NCBI RefSeq assembly: GCF_000373185.1
Contig: NZ_KB890626.1
Coordinates: forward strand, 1 to 64,000
Length of the DNA stretch: 64,000 bases
Source of the DNA: Segatella paludivivens DSM 17968 = JCM 13650
Lineage (GTDB): Bacteria; Bacteroidota; Bacteroidia; Bacteroidales; Bacteroidaceae
Reading direction: 5' to 3'
The translations under genes were made by a program, and so were the position numbers. This document shows, in pieces, positions 18,489 to 27,059 of this stretch; the first letter of the stretch is position 1; each line of letters opens with the position of its first letter. The notes beneath the pieces were generated by a model. That model worked only from the letters and a program-made list of their open reading frames with translations, searched no databases and was not told the DNA's origin.

Positions 18489-19390
18489 GAATCTCCTTGC
18501 TTAATGTTTTTTTCCTTTAGATAATTCACAAAAAGGTTTGTAAACTCATAATTTTTCAGACCCCACTTTGGCGCTATAAGCATATCTGCCGGTGACTGAC
18601 TAACAAAGCGTTCCAATACAATATTTGTATTGAGATTACGAATATACTCTGCTAATAATTGTATATATTCATCAACACTGTAAACTTTAAACTGTTTTTC
18701 AGCATACTGTGTTGCTAGTTTGGTTCCTTTTATTACTTGTAACTGATGAATTTTAAGAATATCTATTGGAAGTTGTGAAATCGTTCTGGCTTGCTTCAAG
18801 CATTCCTGAGCATCTTCACCAGGCAATCCTAATATTACATGACCACAGCATAGTATTCCATGTTCGTGTGTACGCTGTATAGCTTTACAACTACATTCAA
18901 AGTCATGTCCTCTATTTATATTCTTAAGAGTTTTATCGTTCGCACTCTCAATACCATATTCAACTATAACGAAAGTACGTTCTTTTAGTTCTTCAAGAAA
19001 ATCAAGTAATTCATCGCTAACGCAGTCTGGACGAGTACCAATTACAATTCCCACGACATCTTCTACTTCCAAAGCTTCAAGATACATTTTCTTTAACTCG
19101 TCCATCGGTGCATAAGTATTTGTAAAAGCTTGAAAATATGCTAAATATTTCATGTCAGGATACTTACTCCTAAAAAATTCTTTACCTTCTTTTATCTGCT
19201 GAGATATAGTTTTTTTAGGATTACAATATGATGGATTAAATGTTTTGTTATCACAAAACACACAACCTCCATAGCTTATTCTACCATCTCTGTTTGGGCA
19301 TGAAAAGCCAGCATCAATACTTATTTTTTGTACTTTATATGGTAATACTGTTTTTATCCAAGTAGAAAAATCATTATAATATCCATTCAT
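18470..19390 (-). CDS. YhcC-like radical SAM protein (TIGR01212 type)
   Basis: The 306 residues carry an extended radical SAM cluster motif: SCPNRDGRISYGGCVFC, with cysteines spaced CxnCxxC. Downstream are GTRPDCVSDELLDFLEEL, VEYGIESANDKTLKNINRGH and ILGLPGEDAQECLK. This matches the YhcC/TIGR01212 family, whose substrate is unknown to me. The ATG at 19390 is only four bases past a TATCTTTG promoter element, so the message may be leaderless. Convergent 19-bp overlap with the M15-like gene. Confidence 0.88.
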   Translation of the reverse strand: MNGYYNDFSTWIKTVLPYKVQKISIDAGFSCPNRDGRISYGGCVFCDNKTFNPSYCNPKKTISQQIKEGKEFFRSKYPDMKYLAYFQAFTNTYAPMDELKKMYLEALEVEDVVGIVIGTRPDCVSDELLDFLEELKERTFVIVEYGIESANDKTLKNINRGHDFECSCKAIQRTHEHGILCCGHVILGLPGEDAQECLKQARTISQLPIDILKIHQLQVIKGTKLATQYAEKQFKVYSVDEYIQLLAEYIRNLNTNIVLERFVSQSPADMLIAPKWGLKNYEFTNLFVNYLKEKNIKQGDSYLTVI

Positions 19391-19394
19391 GCTG

Positions 19395-19402
19395 CAAAGA
19401 TA
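19395..19402 (-). promoter_or_regulatory. -7 element TATCTTTG for the radical SAM gene
   Basis: Perfect TAnnTTTG match ending 4 nt before the ATG at 19390, implying a leaderless or nearly leaderless transcript. Confidence 0.55.
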
Positions 19403-19569
19403 TGAAAAAAAAGTCCATGTATTATTACTTTTACTTTATTTTGCTGCTATTCTGTAACAAAAATACGAATATTATAAATTATTTGTTTTGTTTTTAGTCA
19501 TTGCAAGCTTATAATAGATATTTTTTCATTAATTTTGTATTCAAATTTTAAACACTTAATTTTCATCTT

Positions 19570-21774
19570 ATGAAGAAATTTTTTGTAATGTGTATATCTT
19601 TACTTTTAGCTTCATCCCAAATGAATGCCAATAAGATCATAACACTGAAAGATGTTACAGGAAACACCTTTTCACCAGAGTATGTTACAGGCGTAAATCC
19701 ACTTCCAGGAACAGATCAATACGCTAATATTAGTGAAAACAAGAAGCAGATTCTTACTTATTCTTTCAAAAACGGAAAGCAAACAGGAATCATGTTTGAT
19801 GTGAATAACACTCAGGGTGAAAAAATAAATGACTTTGATGGATATATATTATCACCAGATTCAAAGTATTTACTTATTCAGACAGATACTCGTAAAATTT
19901 ACAGACGTTCTTTTACGGCTGTATATTATATATATAATGTGGCAAGTCGCAAACTTGAAAAGCTTTCAGACGGTGGTCCGCAACAAATTCCTACTTGGTC
20001 ACCTGACGGACAACAGATAGCATTTGTAAGAGATAATAATATTTTCCTTGTAAAACTGTTATACGGAAACGCTGAAAGTCAAATTACGAAGGATGGAAAA
20101 TTTAACGAGATAATCAATGGCGTACCTGATTGGGTAAACGAAGAAGAGTTTTCTACAAATAAATCTTTATGCTTCACTGCTGACAGCAAGATGATATGCT
20201 GGGTGAAATATGATGAAAGTAGAGTAAAACAATATCCATTGGAATTTTATAAAGGAGAAGCCCCAAGCATTGGTAGCAATTCTGTTTATCCTAGTATATA
20301 TTCATATAAATACCCAAAAGCAGGAGAAGATAATTCTTTAGTATCTGTTTGGAGTTATAATATTAGTAGTCATAAAACGAACAAACTTCAAGTTCCTTTA
20401 AATTCTGACGGATATATACCAAGAATCAAACCAACAACAGAAGCAGAGAAGATTATTGTTTTCACAATGAATCGTCATCAAGATGAACTGAATCTGTATA
20501 GTGTAAATCCACGCACTACGACATCACAGCTTTTGATAAAAGAAAAAACAGATAAGTATGTCAAGGAAGAGGCGATGGAAGATATTATCATTGGTAAGAA
20601 TTCTATAATATTCCCAAGTGATCGTGATGGTTATATGCACCTATACCAATATAGCATGAATGGCAGTTTGCTACGCAAAATTGGTAATGGAAATTATGAT
20701 ATAACAAGCGTTTATGGATTTGACGAATTATCAGGTGATGTGTATTATCAGGCAGCTGCTCTTAACCCACATGACAGGCAGATATATGTTTCAAAAAAGA
20801 ACGGCAAAATAGAAAGACTGACAGATGCAGATGGTTACAACTCAGCTATTTTCTCTGGCGATTATAAATATTTCTTGAATACATGGGGTAATTACAATAC
20901 ACCTTATGTTTTCACGATTAGAAATAATGATGGAAAAATCATATCAACTCCTGTTACCAACAATGAACTAAAAGAAAAGATAAAGGAATATGGTTTCACA
21001 CCACGTGAAGAGTTCTCATTCACTACATCAGAAGGCGTAAAACTTGACGGTTGGATGGTTAAGCCTACTAATTTTGATAAGAACAAAAAGTATCCTGTGA
21101 TAATGTTCCAATATAGTGGTCCTGGAAGCCAACAGGTTTTAAATTCATGGAGTGCAGGTTCTATGGGAAACGGGGGTGCATTTGACCAATATTTAGCACA
21201 ACAAGGATTTATTATTGTATGTGTTGATGGCCGTGGTACTGGCGGTAGAGGTTCTGATTTTGAAAAATGCACCTATCTTAAAATGGGCGAATTGGAATCT
21301 AAAGATCAAGTTGAAACAGCACTATGGTTGGGCAAACAAGAATATGTAGATAAAAACAAGATTGGCATCTGGGGATGGAGTTTTGGAGGGTTCAATACAT
21401 TGATGTCAATGAGTGAAGGAACTCCTGTATTTGCAGCCGGAGTTGCGGTAGCCCCACCAACAAACTGGCATTTCTATGACACAATATATACCGAGCGCTA
21501 TATGAGAACACCAAAGGAAAACTCAAATGGATATGCAACAAATCCAATAGAACGTGCAAATAATCTTCATGGTGCATTACTTATATGTCACGGTCTTGCA
21601 GATGATAATGTTCATCCACAAAACACCATAGAATATTCTGAGGCGTTAGTTCAGGCTGACAAAGATTTTAAGGAGAATTTCTATACGAATAGAAATCATG
21701 GTATAAGTGGTGGAAACACTAGAAACCATTTGCTAAGACAAATAACAACTTGGTTTACAGAACACCTTAAATAA
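19570..21774 (+). CDS. dipeptidyl peptidase IV-type serine peptidase (S9B)
   Basis: An exported 734-residue peptidase that removes X-Pro dipeptides. A signal peptide ends near residue 20 (MSLLLASSQMNA region). An eight-bladed propeller follows to about 480, with WSPDGQQIAFVRDNNIF, WVNEEEF (the Glu pair that binds the substrate N-terminus) and SDRDGYMHLY. The alpha/beta hydrolase domain has Ser604 in GWSFGG, Asp678 in HGLADDNVHP and His710 in NRNHGI. Such enzymes support peptide use in asaccharolytic or peptide-using Prevotella. A bidirectional terminator follows. Confidence 0.94.
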   Translation: MKKFFVMCISLLLASSQMNANKIITLKDVTGNTFSPEYVTGVNPLPGTDQYANISENKKQILTYSFKNGKQTGIMFDVNNTQGEKINDFDGYILSPDSKYLLIQTDTRKIYRRSFTAVYYIYNVASRKLEKLSDGGPQQIPTWSPDGQQIAFVRDNNIFLVKLLYGNAESQITKDGKFNEIINGVPDWVNEEEFSTNKSLCFTADSKMICWVKYDESRVKQYPLEFYKGEAPSIGSNSVYPSIYSYKYPKAGEDNSLVSVWSYNISSHKTNKLQVPLNSDGYIPRIKPTTEAEKIIVFTMNRHQDELNLYSVNPRTTTSQLLIKEKTDKYVKEEAMEDIIIGKNSIIFPSDRDGYMHLYQYSMNGSLLRKIGNGNYDITSVYGFDELSGDVYYQAAALNPHDRQIYVSKKNGKIERLTDADGYNSAIFSGDYKYFLNTWGNYNTPYVFTIRNNDGKIISTPVTNNELKEKIKEYGFTPREEFSFTTSEGVKLDGWMVKPTNFDKNKKYPVIMFQYSGPGSQQVLNSWSAGSMGNGGAFDQYLAQQGFIIVCVDGRGTGGRGSDFEKCTYLKMGELESKDQVETALWLGKQEYVDKNKIGIWGWSFGGFNTLMSMSEGTPVFAAGVAVAPPTNWHFYDTIYTERYMRTPKENSNGYATNPIERANNLHGALLICHGLADDNVHPQNTIEYSEALVQADKDFKENFYTNRNHGISGGNTRNHLLRQITTWFTEHLK

Positions 21775-21776
21775 CA

Positions 21777-21812
21777 AAATGGGCAGGAAATTTAATTCCT
21801 GCCCATTATTTT
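21777..21812. terminator. bidirectional terminator between the DPP-IV gene and the pqqD-like gene
   Basis: A perfect 12-bp stem (AATGGGCAGGAA 21778-21789 / TTCCTGCCCATT 21796-21807) with a 6-nt loop is followed by a T-run on the plus strand. A shorter A/T flank on the other side serves the converging gene. Confidence 0.9.
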
Positions 21813-21813
21813 T

Positions 21814-22080
21814 TTATTCTATTATTCCAGCATTAAGCCAAGACTTAACTAAACTATTAACGTCTGATTTAGCTGTAATCTCATCTACATCATATTCTTC
21901 TGTCAGTAGTTTAACAAGTTCATCTTCAGAGAAATCCTTATCCTGAATATTTTTCCAAAGATAGGCTGAACTTTCATTCATACTAATGATGTTGCTAAAA
22001 TCTATATTTTCTTCACCTTCGGCGACAATCACATTCTCACCACATATCTGGCGAAGATTAAATCCATTTTTTGTTCTCAT
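21814..22080 (-). CDS. PqqD-family (RRE-like) protein
   Basis: An 88-residue protein with the PqqD fold pattern: NLRQICGENVIVAEGE, then SAYLWKNIQDKDFSEDELVKLLTEEYDV and DVNSLVKSWLNAGIIE. PqqD-like domains act as RiPP recognition elements that bind precursor leader peptides, or serve unrelated roles as orphans. It is 15 bp downstream of the S26-like peptidase gene and is the last gene of the cluster. No radical SAM or cyclase gene is adjacent. Confidence 0.85.
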   Translation of the reverse strand: MRTKNGFNLRQICGENVIVAEGEENIDFSNIISMNESSAYLWKNIQDKDFSEDELVKLLTEEYDVDEITAKSDVNSLVKSWLNAGIIE

Positions 22081-22095
22081 CTGTTTATTATATTA

Positions 22096-22581
22096 TTATA
22101 ATGTTCCAAATATTTTTATCCAAATTCTCCTATAAAACGCAAGCAAATAGCGTCTGATAGGGTATAAGCTCATCCAAATGAACGAATACACTTTCCATTT
22201 CGTTCCGCCTGTACTGTCAACTCTTTTATTTCCTTTTCGGTAAAATCCAATTGCTTTTCCTAATATATCACTTCTAAGGCAATGCTCATCACTAAGATTA
22301 CCATCACCTCTGAGTGTTATTGCATCATCGTTTATTTTTACAATTCGATGTAATACAAATTTATGTGGTAATATTTCGGCAAGTACAGCATCACCAACTT
22401 TTATACGGTCAGTCTTTTTCAATAAAGCCTTATCGCGGTTGTCTTCTAAAAAAGGGCGCATGCTATATCCTCTAAGTATAAGGGTTACAGTATGTCCTTC
22501 TTTTAGAATGTTAGCAATTTCAGGCAATAGTAATGCATTGCTAAAAGTCTTTTTTATTGTTTCGATATCGTCTTTTGACAT
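22096..22581 (-). CDS. S24/S26-family signal-peptidase-like protein
   Basis: A 161-residue protein with the S26 core: ILRGYSMRPFLEDN (Ser in GYSM as nucleophile), DAVLAEI, FVLHRIVKI and LRGDGNLSDEH. The residue that is Lys in bacterial SPase I is His here (LHR), as in SipW/Sec11-type enzymes, so a Ser-His mechanism is inferred. The C-terminus is hydrophobic and basic (VYSFIWMSLYPIRRYLLAFY), a possible membrane anchor. Its 5' end overlaps the HprK-like gene by 28 bp, which suggests translational coupling. Such peptidases recur beside PqqD and HprK-like genes in Bacteroidales. Confidence 0.82.
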   Translation of the reverse strand: MSKDDIETIKKTFSNALLLPEIANILKEGHTVTLILRGYSMRPFLEDNRDKALLKKTDRIKVGDAVLAEILPHKFVLHRIVKINDDAITLRGDGNLSDEHCLRSDILGKAIGFYRKGNKRVDSTGGTKWKVYSFIWMSLYPIRRYLLAFYRRIWIKIFGTL

Positions 22582-23441
22582 ATTTCTGCAGCTTCTTTTT
22601 CAGGCGTACAATGCAAAGTATAAATAGATACTTTTTCAATTATTCTACTTATCACGTTGCATATATTATTAAATATATCCTTATCCCATTTCATTGATGA
22701 ACACGATGGTAATACCGATGCAAATGATTCAACTGGTGATAATCTGTCTATACTATTTGATTTTGCTCTGTCAATACGTGTAATTGCTCCGAGTGGTGCC
22801 TTCACATTTCTGTAACATGGAGTCTTACCGCTCCAAGGACTACCATATATATATGGACTACCATTTATTAGCCTTATTACTGGATTATCATCATTCATTA
22901 GGTCACAATTTGGTATATATCTCAGCCACAAGCTTACCTGAGTACTTTTACCTGTACCGCTTTTTGCTACGAAAGCATAACCATAGCCATTGTGTCTAAC
23001 CAATGAAGCATGCACAAGAATAGTGTCTTTAGAGCTTCCCGCAAAAGCCATAATAAGCATTAATGCGTTGTTTAAGCCAAAACTTTGCATCGTGCGTGTA
23101 CCATATAGTCTGCATCTGCAATCCGAGAAATCCTTATTTGTAACCAAAAGAACGCAGTCTTCATCCTTGATATTCTTGATAATAAATTGATATCCACCGT
23201 CATCAAGTAAGTCAACAACAGTGTCACCATTACCTGTATCAAAAGCTCTTATCCTGTGAACTCTATCACCATCGATAAGTTCAATGGACTCATCTATTGT
23301 GAGTTTGAACAATAATTCTTCGTTGACAGGTTTCTCACACTTAAATGGAATAAATGATGGCAACAAACTTAAAAAATTAAGTACATTGCCATCATTATAG
23401 ATATTTATTATATGGTCAGCGATCCTATAATATGAATTCAT
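22554..23441 (-). CDS. HPr-kinase-like serine kinase (PEPCK-fold P-loop protein)
   Basis: A 295-residue protein with a C-terminal HprK/PEPCK-like domain: LVHASLVRHNGYGYAFVAKS, then Walker A SGTGKST near 175, NCDLMNDDNPVIR (acidic metal-binding pair), and YGSPWSGKTPCYRN. The N-terminal half is a variable domain. It lacks the HPr-specific regulatory region of a true HprK. Homologues in lasso-peptide and related RiPP clusters phosphorylate or otherwise modify precursors, so a peptide substrate is possible but inferred. It is 25 bp after the secreted Gly/Met-tail gene. Confidence 0.82.
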   Translation of the reverse strand: MNSYYRIADHIINIYNDGNVLNFLSLLPSFIPFKCEKPVNEELLFKLTIDESIELIDGDRVHRIRAFDTGNGDTVVDLLDDGGYQFIIKNIKDEDCVLLVTNKDFSDCRCRLYGTRTMQSFGLNNALMLIMAFAGSSKDTILVHASLVRHNGYGYAFVAKSGTGKSTQVSLWLRYIPNCDLMNDDNPVIRLINGSPYIYGSPWSGKTPCYRNVKAPLGAITRIDRAKSNSIDRLSPVESFASVLPSCSSMKWDKDIFNNICNVISRIIEKVSIYTLHCTPEKEAAEICQKTISKQ

Positions 23442-23466
23442 AAAACTATGTATTTTATAGTCTATA

Positions 23467-24051
23467 TCAGTTCATACCACCATTTCCTTGACCACCCATC
23501 ATACCGCCATTGCTATGACCACCCATCATGCCACCTTTTCTTTGATTAGGTTTTTCGCCTTTAGGTGCCATGCGTTCGCGTTTTTTATTATTTTTCTTAG
23601 CCTCTTCGGCATTCTTCTCAATCTTCTTCGCAGTTTCATCATCAGGGTAAATGCCCTTATATTGAAATTCACTAGCAGATATATCTTTTATCAAATAACG
23701 GAACTTGCTCTTTTTCTTTACATTCGTAAATGAATACTTCTTTTTCATATATAGCAACTTCTTTTCCAAATCTTTACGATCTTTACTCCATATAGTTACA
23801 CATGTAGCATGCTCCATATGCAATTTCACAAGATAATCGCGAAGTTGATATGAATAGTTGTCACGACTATACAAAAATCCTTGCTTTTCTATCCAAGCAG
23901 AATCAACTTCTTGAATATCAGTGAAATATACTGTGGAATCATTGAATGATGCACCAAATCCATACATATAAACTTTGCTTATATTTCCAGCGAAAACAGG
24001 CTGCATGGCTACAGATGCCAAAGCCGCAATTATTAATCTCCTCAATCTCAT
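23467..24051 (-). CDS. secreted protein with Gly-Met-Asn-Gln repeat tail
   Basis: The 194 residues have a clear signal peptide (MRLRRLIIAALASVAMQPVFAGN, cleavage after about 21). A central region with no motif I recognise is rich in Lys/Tyr/Asp. A basic helix (AKKIEKNAEEAKKNNKKRER) follows, then a low-complexity tail built on GGMMGGHSNGGMMGGQGNG. I see no promoter element in the 51 bp after rpoD, so it may be transcribed with rpoD. It is immediately upstream of the HprK-like/S26-like/PqqD-like genes. Function unknown. Confidence 0.75.
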   Translation of the reverse strand: MRLRRLIIAALASVAMQPVFAGNISKVYMYGFGASFNDSTVYFTDIQEVDSAWIEKQGFLYSRDNYSYQLRDYLVKLHMEHATCVTIWSKDRKDLEKKLLYMKKKYSFTNVKKKSKFRYLIKDISASEFQYKGIYPDDETAKKIEKNAEEAKKNNKKRERMAPKGEKPNQRKGGMMGGHSNGGMMGGQGNGGMN

Positions 24052-24102
24052 TTACCTTTGATTTATTATTGTATATTCTGTTATAACGTATTGTTAATTG
24101 TA

Positions 24103-24966
24103 TTATTGTCCAAGATAAGATTTTAGATATTTATTTTTAGTATTATGTCGAAGACGGCGTATGGCTTTCTCCTTTATTTGTCTGACACGTTCACGAGTAA
24201 GACCATATTTATCTCCAATTTCCTCCAATGTCATTTCTGACTGGTTTATACCGAAAAACGCTTCTACAATACTACGTTCTCTATCATTAAGGGTTTTTAA
24301 AGCCCTTGATATCTCATCACGCAACGATTCCAGAATAAGTTCATTGTCAGCCATTGTTGCATCATTGTTTGGAAGCACATCTAAAAGACTATTATCTTCT
24401 CCATCAATAAAAGGTGCGTCTACAGACACATGTCTACCATTAACCTTCATAGCATCAGCTATCTTGTCTTCTGGTAAATCTATTTTGTCAGCAATCTCCT
24501 CTATACTCGGATAACGTTCATTTTCTTGTTCAAATTTGTTCAGCATCCGATTTATCTTATTCACAGACCCAACTTGATTCAATGGCAATCTGACAATTCT
24601 GCTTTGTTCAGCTATGGCCTGTAAAATACTTTGCCTAATCCACCACACCGCATAAGAAATAAACTTGAATCCTCTAGTCTCATCAAATTTCTCGGCAGCT
24701 TTTATCAATCCCAAGTTTCCTTCATTAATCAAATCTGGCAGACTTAGTCCCTGATTTTGATATTGTTTTGCCACAGAAACCACAAATCTCAGGTTAGCTT
24801 TTGTAAGTTTCTCCAGAGCAATGCGGTCACCTTTTTTAATACGTTGCGCAAGTTCAACTTCTTCCTCAACAGAAATCAAATCTTCATGACCTATTTCCTG
24901 TAAGTATTTATCGAGCGATGCACTTTCTCGATTAGTTATTGATTTTGTGATTTTCAGTTGTCTCAT
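24103..24966 (-). CDS. rpoD: primary RNA polymerase sigma factor (Bacteroidetes type)
   Basis: The 287-residue sigma-70 factor lacks region 1.1 and the non-conserved region, as the housekeeping sigma of Bacteroidetes does. Region 1.2 is [16 protein letters not shown], region 2 is [40 protein letters not shown] with [19 protein letters not shown] (the -10 binding helix), and region 4 is [28 protein letters not shown]. It should recognise the TAnnTTTG elements seen across the window. Promoter element TATTTTTG at 24994-25001. Confidence 0.96.
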   Translation of the reverse strand: MRQLKITKSITNRESASLDKYLQEIGHEDLISVEEEVELAQRIKKGDRIALEKLTKANLRFVVSVAKQYQNQGLSLPDLINEGNLGLIKAAEKFDETRGFKFISYAVWWIRQSILQAIAEQSRIVRLPLNQVGSVNKINRMLNKFEQENERYPSIEEIADKIDLPEDKIADAMKVNGRHVSVDAPFIDGEDNSLLDVLPNNDATMADNELILESLRDEISRALKTLNDRERSIVEAFFGINQSEMTLEEIGDKYGLTRERVRQIKEKAIRRLRHNTKNKYLKSYLGQ

Positions 24967-24993
24967 TAAGCGTTAAATTTATTATGTGCGTGG

Positions 24994-25001
24994 CAAAAAT
25001 A
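24994..25001 (-). promoter_or_regulatory. -7 element TATTTTTG for rpoD
   Basis: TAnnTTTG match 28 nt before the rpoD ATG. Confidence 0.5.
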
Positions 25002-25079
25002 CGGTTTTTATATTTCTTATGCAAATATTTTGTTGTTTTTTTATATTGAATGCCAACAAATTGAAAGACAAGCACATAC

Positions 25080-25113
25080 AAAAAAAATGGTGGACATCTC
25101 TGCCCACCATGTA
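25080..25113 (-). terminator. terminator of htrA
   Basis: On the minus strand a 7-bp ATGGTGG/CCACCAT stem (25104-25110 with 25087-25093), with further inner pairing, is followed by eight Ts. It lies 19 bp past the htrA stop. Confidence 0.85.
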
Positions 25114-25131
25114 AAATTATATTGTTTGCTA

Positions 25132-26613
25132 TTACTCAGAAAGTTTTACCACTTTATAGTCACGTTTTCCTGTTGGCCAAACACCCTTAATAATCAAAAC
25201 AGGATCCTTGCTTGTTGAAGCACTCTTTACCAAATCCTGAAGGTCACTGATGCTCTTCAAAGGTGTGTCATTAGCGTACTGCATAATAAATCCTTCACCT
25301 ATGCCGCCATCTTTAATTGAACCTTTGCTAACTTTGGTTACTTCAAGGCCGAAGCTAATATCCAAATCCTTCTTCTGCTGTTCGCTAATAGGGCGGAAGC
25401 TAGCTCCCAATACATCAAGGTCTGCAGTCTTGACAACCTTAGTATTACCTTGTGCATTCTTTAGCTCTATGGTCTTTGACTTTTTATTTTTATTGTGAAG
25501 ATAAACAATGTTTATTTCATCACCAGGACGCTTCTTTGACAATAGTTCCTGAAGTTCCGACATTTTTGTTATCTTCTTACCGTCTGCATTGATAATAACA
25601 TCACCCTTAGTGATACCTGCTGCAGCGGCAGAACTACCCTCAACAACGTCTGCTACATAAACACCTTCGTTCGTGCCTAGGTCAACATCTTTGTGATCGT
25701 CTTTTTGGCTATTGATATAATTAAGTACATCACCACCCTGAATGCCAAGTACGGCGCGTTGAACAGTACCATATTGTTTCAAGTCACTAATAACCTTATT
25801 CATAATTGTTGTTGGAATTGCAAAACCATAACCGCTATATGAGCCCGTCTGTGAATAAAGCATAGCATTGATACCAACAAGTTCTCCACGAGTATTTACC
25901 AACGCACCTCCTGAGTTTCCAGGATTGATTGCAGCATCTGTCTGTATGAAACTTGAAATAGAAGGGCCTTCGCCACCTCCGCCACCAATAGAGCGGGCTT
26001 TCGCACTTACGATTCCTGCAGTAACAGTAGAACTAAGATTATATGGATTTCCTACAGCTAGGACCCATTCACCTACCTTAAGGTTATCACTGTCACCAAC
26101 AGGAAGAGTAGGGAGATTCTTTGCATTTATTTTTATAAGTGCCAAATCTGTATTTGGGTCTGTACCCACAATTCTTGCAGAAAACTCTCTGTTATCGTTC
26201 AAGGTAACGGTAAGTTCATCGGCACCATTAACAACATGATTATTTGTTACAATATATCCGTCTTCGCTAATAATAACACCACTTCCTGTAGCTTCTCTCT
26301 TTGGAGTCTGCATCTGACGCTTCTGACTCCCTCCATTGTTTTGATTTGGATTCCCGAAGAATCCAAATGGATCGAAGAAATCAAAAGGATCGCCTTCTCC
26401 TGCATCAACGGTCTGTACCTTTGAGTTCTGTACGTATTTAATATGTACAACGGCAGGAACAGCTTTCTCGGCTGCATAAGTCAAGTCTACAGGCTGAGCC
26501 GGAGCAGCATTCATAATAGCAGGTGCAGCATTTGCACTTACAAATGTACCCGCTGAGAGACCAAGTGCAATTATGCACGCGGTGACATAAACACGATTAC
26601 CGTAATTTTTCAT
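25132..26613 (-). CDS. htrA: periplasmic Do/DegP-type serine protease
   Basis: Quality-control protease and chaperone of the periplasm. The 493 residues start with a signal peptide (cleavage after about 29). The trypsin-like domain has catalytic His126 (TNNHVVNG), Asp156 (PNTDLALI) and Ser234 (NPGNSGGALV). A low-complexity Phe/Asp/Gly linker (DPFDFFDPFGFFGN) occupies the usual LA-loop region. Two PDZ domains follow: about 275-375, with GVYVADVVEGSSAAAAGITKGDVI, and about 400-490. It is followed by a good terminator. Confidence 0.95.
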   Translation of the reverse strand: MKNYGNRVYVTACIIALGLSAGTFVSANAAPAIMNAAPAQPVDLTYAAEKAVPAVVHIKYVQNSKVQTVDAGEGDPFDFFDPFGFFGNPNQNNGGSQKRQMQTPKREATGSGVIISEDGYIVTNNHVVNGADELTVTLNDNREFSARIVGTDPNTDLALIKINAKNLPTLPVGDSDNLKVGEWVLAVGNPYNLSSTVTAGIVSAKARSIGGGGGEGPSISSFIQTDAAINPGNSGGALVNTRGELVGINAMLYSQTGSYSGYGFAIPTTIMNKVISDLKQYGTVQRAVLGIQGGDVLNYINSQKDDHKDVDLGTNEGVYVADVVEGSSAAAAGITKGDVIINADGKKITKMSELQELLSKKRPGDEINIVYLHNKNKKSKTIELKNAQGNTKVVKTADLDVLGASFRPISEQQKKDLDISFGLEVTKVSKGSIKDGGIGEGFIMQYANDTPLKSISDLQDLVKSASTSKDPVLIIKGVWPTGKRDYKVVKLSE

Positions 26614-26658
26614 AATCTAATATTTTTCTAGTTTATACTTTCAATTATCAATTGGTTG

Positions 26659-26666
26659 CAAATATA
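26659..26666 (-). promoter_or_regulatory. -7 element TATATTTG for htrA
   Basis: TAnnTTTG match about 46 nt before the htrA ATG; no clear -33 TTTG at ideal distance. Confidence 0.45.
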
Positions 26667-27046
26667 TAAGCAATAATCGTAAAAGAAGTATTTTTGTTTA
26701 ATCCTTTATTCGATTTTAACACTTATATTTAACACTTTAACGGCTCTTAAACGTGCTAAATATATTTTTTAAACTTATTAATGACCAGTTTAAATGATTA
26801 TTGATAAAAAACCAAAAATAGATAATTCCTTATTCTTAATTATAATACAAGAGTTGTAAAAACAATAGTTAATTTATTATGTCTGTATTTGATATGCACG
26901 ATTGCTCCTTTTACATTTATGATTAGTACGCCTCAAAAGATTTCTATGAGTATAGATATATACTATAATAGATAGGTGAACATGAATTTCAAACGACAAT
27001 ATAATAAAAAAACAAGTTTTTATTTTGAATTACGTCAGTCTTGCAT

Positions 27047-27054
27047 TATCTTTG
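27047..27054 (+). promoter_or_regulatory. promoter (TTTTG ... TATCTTTG) for the MATE-rmuC pair
   Basis: A -33-like TTTTG (about 27023-27027) sits 19 bp before a perfect TAnnTTTG. The G ends 5 nt before the family-supported ATG at 27060, so the mRNA may be leaderless. Confidence 0.6.
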
Positions 27055-27059
27055 CATTA

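Larger units (their letters stand above)
26614..27059. other. divergent intergenic region, htrA / MATE exporter
   Basis: 446 bp with no gene. It holds the htrA -7 element (26659-26666, minus) and the MATE promoter (27047-27054, plus). The rest is AT-rich, with no strong palindrome or repeat that I could see. Confidence 0.6.

Noticed and set aside
22554..22581. frameshift joining the HprK-like and S26-like genes
   Set aside because: The two reading frames overlap by 28 bp with normal starts and different domains; translational coupling is simpler.
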